NCBI RefSeq assembly: GCF_022669015.1
Contig: NZ_JAKKSL010000001.1
Span: forward strand, 310,001 to 374,000
DNA: 64,000 nucleotides
Origin: Colwellia maritima
GTDB taxonomy: Bacteria > Pseudomonadota > Gammaproteobacteria > Enterobacterales > Alteromonadaceae
Reading direction: 5' to 3'
Position 1 is the first letter of the stretch. Every line of letters starts with the position of its first letter. Under the pieces are notes generated by a model. That model was given only the letters and a program-made list of their open reading frames with translations, was not told where the DNA came from and made no database searches. Positions 53,172 to 61,744 of this stretch are shown here, one piece after another. A program made the position numbers and the translations under genes.

Positions 53172-54069
53172 GCAGCTTAAACCTTTCCATTCTCCTACTT
53201 TTGAGCAATGGAGCTGTTTTTATCGATCTTTATTATTTGAACGTGGATTGAATAATGGTAAACATATTAATTATGATTTATTAAAAGAAATAGTGATTTC
53301 AGCTTTTGGAACACAATGGCTTAAAAAATATGATTTATATCCTGAAGGCAGTGAAGTATGTTGGCTTAAAACTATTTTTCGTAAACACAGAAAAGCATTC
53401 AGTTACTTAGAACACCTAGTCGTCTGGCATAGCATATTAGGAAGTGGTTGGCAGGTTGCTGATATATTGAAGCAGGTACACTTGCAAACTAAAGGTAATA
53501 AATCATTAGCAACACCATTACTTGATGCAACAGAAAAAGACAAGACGAAGTACCGAGGTTTATGGTTAGTCGCGGTAGTTAAAAATGGTATTAATTATGC
53601 TCGTAAGTACAAATTCGGCTACGTATATGCTTGGCTTTACCGCCATGATAGAGACTGGTTACTACAAGTTAACAATCAATATAAAGTACCTAATATTACT
53701 GAAAATCAGCGTATTGATTGGCATAAACGTGATCGACATTTAGTAAAGCTATTATGCCGAATTAAAAATGATACTGAACTTCAGTTAGATGATCCTCGGC
53801 ATTCAATGAATTGGTATTTATCAAAACTTTATTGTGGATCAACTGTTGGAAAACATTTGAATGACTTACCGCTTTGTAAATTGTTTTTTATGAAGTTTTG
53901 TGAAAATATAGCAGAGTATCAAATAAGAAGAATAACGTGCGCTGCTGTTACTCAACGTTTATCGAATAATACATTACGGCGTTGGCAAATATTAAGGATG
54001 TCAGGATTAAGTGAGCAAAGATTAATTTCTCTTGCTGATACTTTTCTACTTAGGATTATACGGATTTAA
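53172..54069 (+). pseudogene. Truncated second tnsD (3' part only)
   Basis: From GCAGCTTAAACC onward this matches the 3' part of tnsD at 34,196, with an open frame of about 298 residues; the first listed Met is at 53,248. The N-terminal TniQ part and zinc finger are absent. Differences cluster in the first 100 residues (for example KGNKSLAT for KENKASVT), then the copies are nearly identical. It cannot replace the full TnsD. Confidence 0.9.
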
Positions 54070-54184
54070 TGGATAAGTTTAGAATAGATGGATTTAGTGA
54101 TGATTCAGTCATCAATGGTATAGGCTCTTTGTTTAGGAGAACTGACGGTTCTCTCTGGCGGATCAATCTTTCCACTTCCCCTGT
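53172..54184 (+). repeat. Direct repeat copy 2 (tnsD 3' end and tnsE 5' end)
   Basis: Partner of 34,196-35,208, same length of 1,013 bp, same orientation, about 10 percent diverged. The 60 bp before it (53,113-53,171) resemble neither tns DNA nor the cargo genes. Confidence 0.9.
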
Positions 54185-55670
54185 AAAAAGTGAGCGTTCG
54201 TACCTTACTTTGTCTCAATCCCCCATTATCGTGCGTCAACGGGTTTTAAATTCCAAAACAGAAGTGAGCAAAAAAGGCTACCATAAATCTTTTACTATCA
54301 AAGATACTCATGGGCGGCAGGTTGCTAAGGTAAAAGATTGCCAAGTTATTAAACATCATCGTAAAGTTGACGGTGAGCAGTATTGTTTTGTTTTTCCAAT
54401 AGGTGATGGTACAACTGTTTACTTACCTCAATTTGAATTAGCTAGAGCATTATTTTTACATGATGGCTACTTATCTCGCACGGCTATGACTCCAGATGTA
54501 TTACAGGCTGAATTTGATGTGATAGTAAATAAGGATATAGGCATAGCAACAATTGATGTAATGCCTAACTGTACTTATAAAATTGATTATTATAATGAAC
54601 CAAGCTGTAGGAGATTACTTATTTGGATATTGATTAATGATAACGTCCGTCGTTCGTATGAAAGTATTGGCCGTTATCAACTTTTGGAAGGTGAAGAGCT
54701 TGGTAAATATAGAGTATGGGATTTCAGGTTCACCCCACCTTCATTGGAAAATACCCGTTTTTCAGTTAAAGGATGGTTTGATCCTGATTTAAACTCAATG
54801 TTCGTGCATGAGATCGAGGGACTTGCTGACATACCAATTAACTTGCCTGAAAAAGTACTATTTTCACATCCTAATTTTACTAAAGATGTTAGTGGCAAAG
54901 GCAATGGTGGCTATGCCGCAGGAACAGAGCGGCCACTTGAGCATAATATTGATGATGAAGCGAGTGCAAGTGCTGATAACAAGGTCGTAATAATAAAACC
55001 TCCTAGCATTGCCATGTCATTTGATAAGGCTGTAGAAACGATAAAAGTAACTCAAAAAAATCGTATTAGCAGAAATGGTCAACAAGATGATGATGCACCT
55101 GAAGCGGCTTCTAAAGATGTTAGTACCGATGAAGCGACTACGACGGGTGAGTTACCTAATGCAGATTGGGATAATATAGATGATCAAACTGACGATAGTC
55201 ATTTGTATTTAAATAAATTTGAAAGCTATTTCAAAATGCTAGATTTACTTAAAGATAATTACGGATGTAAATTAGTAGTTTACTCGTTACGAAAGTTACC
55301 TAAGGTTGCTCGTTGTACAAAACATATTCTGGCTACAGATGGTAATCCTAGGTGTTTGTCAGTGTCTTATATCGAAATAAATAATGTTGCGTATTACCTG
55401 TTAGAAGTTGACACATCCGATACAAATAAGCCTTTATCTACAAAAGTTATCCATGCATCCACAATCGAGCATATTGATAATTTTATTGAAAATGTTGAAA
55501 AACAGTTGCTTAGAGTTTCTATTTCATGGCCTAAAAAGTATTTTGATAATTTTGTTGGAAAGAGTAATCACTTCGGAATCTCTCATCAACAGTCAGATAA
55601 GAATGGAAGCTTAACGCAAGAAGATATTAATAACTGGGGTAAACGATTTTATCAAAAATTTGTGTATTGA
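54069..55670 (+). CDS. tnsE: Transposition target selector TnsE
   Basis: 533 residues (538 in Tn7). It follows the tnsD remnant with the TAATG overlap usual for tnsD-tnsE. TnsE directs insertion into conjugal plasmids and replicating DNA through the sliding clamp. A low-complexity acidic linker (about 295-380, DDEASASADN, DDQTDDS) separates an N-terminal part from the C-terminal DNA-binding domain. Intact, so the element keeps one complete tnsABCDE set spread over two places. Confidence 0.9.
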   Translation: MDKFRIDGFSDDSVINGIGSLFRRTDGSLWRINLSTSPVKSERSYLTLSQSPIIVRQRVLNSKTEVSKKGYHKSFTIKDTHGRQVAKVKDCQVIKHHRKVDGEQYCFVFPIGDGTTVYLPQFELARALFLHDGYLSRTAMTPDVLQAEFDVIVNKDIGIATIDVMPNCTYKIDYYNEPSCRRLLIWILINDNVRRSYESIGRYQLLEGEELGKYRVWDFRFTPPSLENTRFSVKGWFDPDLNSMFVHEIEGLADIPINLPEKVLFSHPNFTKDVSGKGNGGYAAGTERPLEHNIDDEASASADNKVVIIKPPSIAMSFDKAVETIKVTQKNRISRNGQQDDDAPEAASKDVSTDEATTTGELPNADWDNIDDQTDDSHLYLNKFESYFKMLDLLKDNYGCKLVVYSLRKLPKVARCTKHILATDGNPRCLSVSYIEINNVAYYLLEVDTSDTNKPLSTKVIHASTIEHIDNFIENVEKQLLRVSISWPKKYFDNFVGKSNHFGISHQQSDKNGSLTQEDINNWGKRFYQKFVY

Positions 55671-55789
55671 GTAGTAAAGAAATAATGAATAAGTTATGTA
55701 CTGGGTGATCACAATCAACCCTGGTGTGTTTACGCTCAAAATGATATTATTTAAACATAAATTGATCTAATAAAATTAATGAGTTAACT

Positions 55790-57136
55790 ATGAATCAACC
55801 AATCATTCAAAATGCAGATTTAAATGCAGATAATGCATTGATTCAAAATATAGACGCTTATTCTTTGCAGGATGCATCTTATTGGTCTTTTAAAGGACGC
55901 TCTAAAAGAAATCATTGTCATGGATTAATTCAATATCCCGCTATGATGGTTCCTGAAATGCAAGGGGAGTTAATTGACGCTATTCAAAGTGTTGATAAAG
56001 AAATAACTACTGTATTTGACCCTTTTGTGGGTTCTGGAACCACTATGGGTGAGTCAATGATGCGTGGGCTTGATTTTGTTGGTCACGATATAAACCCATT
56101 AGCCATACTCGCTTGTGAAGTTAAAAGTGGGCCGCTATATGTAAAAAAGCTGAATGAAAAAATAAATGATTTATTGAGTGTTATTGAACAACATAAAGCA
56201 AGTGAAGTAGCTGTTAATTTTAAAGGAATTGATAAATGGTTTATAAAAGAGATTCAATTAGAATTAAGTAGTATATATTTAGCTATTAAGGCAGAACCAT
56301 CAAAGTGGGCTCGTAAGGTTTTTTGGTTGGCATTAAGTAACACTGTTAGATCTACATGTAACTCTAGAAACTCTACGTATAAACTTCATATAAAATCAGA
56401 AGAGCAAATTGAAAAAATTGGCTCAGCTAAAAAACTTTTTAAAAAGAACTTATTAAAAAGTTTGAACAATATTAAAGAGCATAAAAAAATGCTCGATGAA
56501 AAAGGTTACTTGAAACGTTCAAAAGGAGTTAGCCAAGTAACAATTAAAAATGTAGATGCTAAATTACGTAAAAAATCTGAGCTTAAATATGACTTATTAA
56601 TTAGTTCACCTCCGTATGGCGATAATTCTACAACGGTTACATATGGCCAATTTTCATATCTTCCACTTCAATGGATAGATTTAGCTGATATCAATGAAAA
56701 AATAGACCCATCAATACTCAGTTATCAAAATGCAATTGATAGTTCAAGCCTTGGTGGTTCTTTAAAAGAGTCTAAAGAGAAGCGTTTAAAGTTAATTAAT
56801 AGATCTCATTCATTAGAAGAATGTATAGAGAAAATAACCAAAGTTAATCCAGAAAATATTAAAAAGTTAATTAGTTTTATTTATGATCTCGATTTGTCAT
56901 TAGAAAATGCAATAGAAGAATTAAGAGACAATGCCTATATGATTTGGACTTTGGGTAATCGCAGAATTTCAGATATTGAAGTTCCTTTAGATAAAATTAT
57001 GCGAGAACTATTAGAATCTAGAGGGTGTACTTACGTTTATGAAATTGAAAGAACTATACCTAGTAAGCGTATGGCTTCAAGAAACCAAATAGCGTCAACA
57101 ATGGGCAAAGAGTCTGTCTTAATAATGCGGAGATAA
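55790..57136 (+). CDS. SAM-dependent DNA methyltransferase (SPPY type)
   Basis: 448 residues. DPFVGSGTTMGESMMRG (77-93) is motif I for SAM, and SSPPYGD (272-278) is the catalytic motif IV of amino-methyltransferases (N6-adenine or N4-cytosine). About 190 residues lie between them, probably the target-recognition region, giving the order motif I, recognition region, motif IV. No restriction endonuclease gene is adjacent. The next gene starts 1 bp after its stop, so it forms an operon with the GHKL ATPase. Confidence 0.88.
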   Translation: MNQPIIQNADLNADNALIQNIDAYSLQDASYWSFKGRSKRNHCHGLIQYPAMMVPEMQGELIDAIQSVDKEITTVFDPFVGSGTTMGESMMRGLDFVGHDINPLAILACEVKSGPLYVKKLNEKINDLLSVIEQHKASEVAVNFKGIDKWFIKEIQLELSSIYLAIKAEPSKWARKVFWLALSNTVRSTCNSRNSTYKLHIKSEEQIEKIGSAKKLFKKNLLKSLNNIKEHKKMLDEKGYLKRSKGVSQVTIKNVDAKLRKKSELKYDLLISSPPYGDNSTTVTYGQFSYLPLQWIDLADINEKIDPSILSYQNAIDSSSLGGSLKESKEKRLKLINRSHSLEECIEKITKVNPENIKKLISFIYDLDLSLENAIEELRDNAYMIWTLGNRRISDIEVPLDKIMRELLESRGCTYVYEIERTIPSKRMASRNQIASTMGKESVLIMRR

Positions 57137-57137
57137 A

Positions 57138-59632
57138 ATGGACAAGGAAAAGTTAAAATTAAAAATTGATGCTCATGTGATACAGCAACTTGGCGCTGAA
57201 CTTATAAGTGGACCAGAAATTGCTCTTTTAGAGTTAATTAAAAACTCACATGATGCGGACGCTAGTTTTTGCTACATAGAAGTTGATACTAACCATGTTG
57301 AAGTCATTGATCATGTTGAAGTCATTGACGGTAAAGAAGTTAGAACACCTATTACATACAAAGGTAAAATCTCTATCCGAGATGATGGTCACGGTATGGA
57401 TAGAGAGCGTATAAATAGATCTTGGTTAACTGTTAGTTACTCTGAAAAAAAGAAGCTAAAAAAAATAATACAGTGACCAAAAAATTCAAACGCTCCTTAA
57501 CTGGTGATAAGGGCCTAGGTAGGCTTGGTTCTATGCAGCTAGGTACAATTTGCAGAATATCAACTCAATCTGAGCGCTCTGAAGACGGTATTTGTGTTTC
57601 TTTTTCATGGGATGATTTCATACATGGGAAAACTTTAGAATCTGTTCATGTATCTGAACATAGGGTCGAAGCTAAAAAAGAAACAGGAACAATAATAGAG
57701 GCTATTGGTATAAAGAACTTAGCATTTTGGCAAGGAGCCGGAAGTAGCGAGTTTCCTACAAAAATAGCGTCAATGGTGTCTCCTCACGGGCAAATTAGTA
57801 AATTTAAAACTTATTACATTCATAATGGACTATCTCTTGAGTTAGAAGCTTTTTCCGATAGATTATTAGAACAAGCATCGAGTATTTTTGATTTTGATTT
57901 AAGAGGCGAAATCCTCTCGATCCAAGGTAAAATTGAGCTTCTTCCATTTAGACCTAATACGAACGAACGAAAAGTACTCTTTGATGAATATATAAAATCA
58001 GATGGAGGCATTAAATTCTTCAAGTACATAGAAGAACATACCACACTTAAAGACTTCAATTTGAAGATATCTGACGATAAATACTTTTTGGAATTTGAGC
58101 ACATTATTGAGTTGAGTGAAGTTGATTTAAAATTGAGCCAATTTTTTCATCCAGGTGACTTCGAAAGTAAAATATACAACTTTACTTTAACTAAAGAAGC
58201 CCTTGATATCGAAGACTTAAGCTTTAAGAACATAAAAGAGTCAATTAAAAGAATTTCCGGGGAGATTTCTCCATATAGAGATGGCTTTCGTATAGGCTCT
58301 AGCAGTAAAGATTGGTTAGGGCTTTCAGATGAAATGACTTCTGGTGCGGCCGCTTATTCATTAAGACCTAGTAATGTTACAGGCTATATAAATTTATCAT
58401 CAACATACAACAATGGTCTAATTGAAAAGTCAGATCGAGAAAGTTTTGTAGATAATATCGAATACCGAAGTTTCTACCAAATTTGTCAATATGCGCTTGA
58501 GCAAATCAATAAATTTTTGAATGGTACTAGAAGACTCTCACTAGCTTATCTAGACGATAAAATTTTAGACGAAGCAGGGAAACCTAAAGGTTATTCTGCC
58601 CGAATTGCAACAGTCGAACTCAATAACCTAGTAAAAAAAAGTATTTCATTACAACCGAAAGTAACAAGTAAAATAGATAAAATTAAGACTACGTTTATTG
58701 AAAAGAAAAAACAAATTGATGATTCAATTACAAAAAATCAGCAAGATTTGTATAACGATCCTGTTTTAGAAAAAGAGTTATTGTCAATTAAAGAAATGCT
58801 TAGTTCGTTGGAAGAAGAAACGAATACCAACCTAGCTAACTATAAAAATTTTAATGATGAACTTGCATCACATGTTCATTCTACTAAAAAAGTTTTAGAT
58901 GAAATTCAAAGTTACGAAAATCAAATAAAGAATTTTTATGACCATGTGGCAATAGGTTTATCTGCTCAAGCTCTTGCTCATGATGCAAATGAACAAGTTG
59001 GAAATATTCGATTCCATCTTGATTCAGCCAAAAAGAGAGTGAATGAACTTGGTATTAAAGATACCGTATTAACAAAAGAATTAAATGGTATTAGGGGGGA
59101 TTCACAAACACTGTCGAAATCAATTTCTTCGCTTAATCCTCTAGTTAAAGCTCAACGAGAAGTTGTAGAAAAAATTAATATTTCCAACTTTATAAATGAC
59201 TACTTTGATTTACGAGTTAGTTACTTTGAAAAAAAATTAATATCGATCAAAGTTAACGATAGTAGTAATTCTAAAGTAATTCATTTCAACCGAGGTAAGT
59301 TATTTCAAGTTATTGATAACATAGTTAGAAACTCGGAGCATTGGTTATCTGTTTTTAAAGTACATAATCCCAATTATGAATGTAATATAAATATTAACGT
59401 AGAAAACAATAAAATTATTATTTGGGATAACGCCAAAGGCATCAGGCCTCCATTAGAAGATGTATTATTTGACATGTTCGCATCAGATAAGGAGTACGGT
59501 CAAGGCTTAGGTTTATACATAACTCAAACGTTGCTTAAAGAAAAAAACTGCTCTATTTCATTACTCCAAGAAAGAAATAGTCATGACAGAAGATTTAAAT
59601 TTGAAATTGATCTGACAGAGGCACTTGTATAA
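57138..59632 (+). CDS. Dual GHKL ATPase / histidine-kinase-like protein (one frame break)
   Basis: About 830 residues when joined across the A-run near 57,460. The N-terminal GHKL ATPase is of MORC/Hsp90 type: Asn36 and Asp39 in LIKNSHDAD, RDDGHGM near 81-87, and TGDKGLGRLGS just after the break. A long helical coiled coil follows, then an H-box-like segment LSAQALAHDANEQV and a second, kinase-type GHKL domain (VIDNIVRNSEHWL, WDNAKGI, GQGLGLYITQTLL). So it has the parts of a histidine kinase plus an extra ATPase. Its stop overlaps the receiver gene start (TAATG). Confidence 0.85.
57294..57329 (+). repeat. 18-bp in-frame tandem duplication
   Basis: CATGTTGAAGTCATTGAT is followed at once by CATGTTGAAGTCATTGAC, encoding HVEVID twice in the first GHKL domain. 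It lies in the loop before the Asp-x-Gly-x-Gly motif, so it may be tolerated. Confidence 0.85.
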
Positions 59633-60339
59633 TGGATTTACAAATTGACTTTAAAAAAAGCGTCTTTGATGCAATTGGAATAAATGAAATTATTTGGGTT
59701 GATGATAGATTTTTAAAAAATGCAGATAAACTTGAGGATGAATATTTTAACGATATCTCGGCTATGTATGAAGTAGATGACTTAGAGGTTATTAAAACCT
59801 TGCCTGCCTTCGAAGAAATAGATTGGGGTTTACCTTTTGATGTTCTTAAAGACTCTCTTCCAAAAGATGATGTTACCATCTCGGCTTTTTATAAACATTT
59901 AGATAAAGGTGTTCCAGACCTTTCACATTCGCAATTTGATAATTTAATAAAACTACTTAAAGAAGCTTCTGATTCAATGTTGAGTTTATCAAATGCTGAC
60001 TGGGAGAAAAGTAAAGATGATATCCTTAAAAAGGATGGTACTAAATTATTTTTAGTTGATTTAAATTTCGAGAAAGAAGGTTTACCTGCTGATCATGGCG
60101 AAAGTATAGTTTGTGAATTAATGAACCTCGATACTGAAAATTGTTATTTTGTTCTCTTTACAAGTGAAACAAATGTTGGGATTGAAGAAGAAACCGCACG
60201 CAAGAGCATAATCGATAAGTTAGATGCTAGTATAGACCACCACCATTTCTCTGTTTTATCTAAAAATATTATTGATGAGGGCGATGGGAAAGTATCATTG
60301 GATTTTAAATCAGCTGAATTCTTAAAAGAATTTTCTTAA
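59632..60339 (+). CDS. Atypical response-regulator-receiver-like protein
   Basis: 235 residues without an output domain. Asp24-Asp25 (IIWVDDRF) fit the acidic pocket, Asp143 (LFLVDLNFEKEG) the phospho-acceptor, Thr177/Ser178 (YFVLFTSE) the beta4 Thr/Ser, and Lys211 (FSVLSK) the beta5 Lys. About 110 residues are inserted between the first two landmarks, so this is a strongly modified receiver. It directly follows the kinase-like gene and is its likely partner. A classical DNA-binding domain is absent, so the output is not ordinary transcription control. Confidence 0.72.
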   Translation: MDLQIDFKKSVFDAIGINEIIWVDDRFLKNADKLEDEYFNDISAMYEVDDLEVIKTLPAFEEIDWGLPFDVLKDSLPKDDVTISAFYKHLDKGVPDLSHSQFDNLIKLLKEASDSMLSLSNADWEKSKDDILKKDGTKLFLVDLNFEKEGLPADHGESIVCELMNLDTENCYFVLFTSETNVGIEEETARKSIIDKLDASIDHHHFSVLSKNIIDEGDGKVSLDFKSAEFLKEFS

Positions 60340-60356
60340 GAAAGTTAAGCTGTGAA

Positions 60357-61337
60357 ATGGTTGATACTGTAAAAACTACAATATCGACTTCTCTGGATGC
60401 GCTGAAAGGGGATCTTAGCCAAAATTCAATATATGAAGTAGATACAGCTATTTTTAATAAGTCTTTAGGTGAAGGTTTATCAGAATTTGATTTATTGCAC
60501 AGGCTTTTTGCTATTAAGCAAAGAGAAGTTATGCATAAAAATTTAACAGATAATCCTGATCTTATTACTAAATTAAAAAAATTCCGTTCAGTGCAGGGAG
60601 CTGTAGCAAATAAAGACGAAGATAAATATATCAAAAAATCAATGATGACTTCTCCTCATTTTATTTCATTAAGGCATAATGAGATGTTCGATTTTTCAAT
60701 AAATATGATACATAGCCCTTTATCATGTGGAGATGTTTTTGATTTCACGGAAGGCGATGTTGTAAAAAAATATATATTGATTGACCGACTTTGTGATTTG
60801 AATGTTCGTGGTAGTACAGGAGTAAGAATTGCAAAAGAAGTATTATTAGTACCGTTTGAAGTAAAAAAGAGAAGCCCAGCTGACTTTAGAGATGATCAAA
60901 ACCTAGATAAATATTATATGATGCAAAAGGCATCTGATTCAATAAAGAAAGAGTACTATAGGTTTGATTTTAGCGGTGCAATTAATGTTAATTCTCACCT
61001 TTTAGATCTAGCTGTTTTTAATGCGAAAGGTGAGTTGAGCTTTACTGTAGGTCAAGAAGATGATGACCTGTTATTTCTTCCTGGATGGATTAAGCGTTTT
61101 GCCACATTTAAAGAGTGTGTAATTAGCGGGAACAAATTAAAAGAAAGCCTGCCAATTGAGTATAAGTTATTTACTATGTTTGAGGGTGATAAATTCCCTG
61201 TGATAACAACAGAGAAAACTATATCAATCAATGGTAAAAGGGTTAAACAATTGCGCAGTCCATTTATAGAAGAATTAATGTCTAGCTATTATGTTGATTA
61301 TAAAGCTCGGACTGCATTTGATATCGACTTCTCATAA
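60357..61337 (+). CDS. Unknown protein, last gene of the kinase/receiver operon
   Basis: 326 residues, cytoplasmic, no family recognised. It has a charged helical N-terminus (FDLLHRLFAIKQREVMHK), a mixed alpha/beta middle with MTSPHFISLRHNEMFDF, and VLLVPFEVKKRS. It starts 17 bp after the receiver gene and is probably co-transcribed. By position it could be the effector of the system, but no nuclease, protease or membrane motif is visible. Confidence 0.6.
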   Translation: MVDTVKTTISTSLDALKGDLSQNSIYEVDTAIFNKSLGEGLSEFDLLHRLFAIKQREVMHKNLTDNPDLITKLKKFRSVQGAVANKDEDKYIKKSMMTSPHFISLRHNEMFDFSINMIHSPLSCGDVFDFTEGDVVKKYILIDRLCDLNVRGSTGVRIAKEVLLVPFEVKKRSPADFRDDQNLDKYYMMQKASDSIKKEYYRFDFSGAINVNSHLLDLAVFNAKGELSFTVGQEDDDLLFLPGWIKRFATFKECVISGNKLKESLPIEYKLFTMFEGDKFPVITTEKTISINGKRVKQLRSPFIEELMSSYYVDYKARTAFDIDFS

Positions 61338-61357
61338 TAAAATCATTTACGATACCT

Positions 61358-61659
61358 TTACAACCAATGTTTAGGTATCTCTAATTCAAATGAATTAGCA
61401 GCATACCTTAGCATGGTAATTATTTCTTTATGTTTCACCCTGTCGTATTTTTTATTAGCTTCCCGTTGTTCAATAAGTTCTTTTAGTAACGGCAGGTTAA
61501 ACATTTTTAGCTTATGTAGGTTACCCGACTAGCTTGACCAAATAAGTTATAAATTAATTCTGTTCCGTCTCGCTCGCTAGCTAAGCGCTTGTCTCCAGAT
61601 ATCAAAATCTCAGCCTTTTCGGCTTCATCACGATCTTCATAAGTGTTTAATAATACCAT
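61358..61659 (-). CDS. Small convergent protein of unknown function (one frame break)
   Basis: The ATG at 61659 gives MVLLNTYEDRDEAEKAEILISGDKRLASERDGTE and stops at 61,507. A shift near 61,530 joins it to GNLHKLKMFNLPLLKELIEQ through EIPKHWL with a stop at 61,358, about 100 residues. The two halves together look like one short helical, charged protein. It runs opposite to the defence-like operon. No known domain. It could be an antidote or regulator, which is speculative. Confidence 0.5.
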
Positions 61660-61744
61660 TTTAGTTAGTTCTTATTTTTGACGCAATAATATCAAAATTT
61701 GAAGAATGAAAGCTAATATTTTTTAATTATTGATTCAGTAACTT

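Noticed and set aside
57460-57476. Two separate genes (112 aa and 719 aa) for the dual GHKL protein
   Set aside because: The break separates the Asp-x-Gly-x-Gly motif from the glycine-rich lid of one ATPase domain and lies in A-runs, so a single gene with an indel is far more likely.
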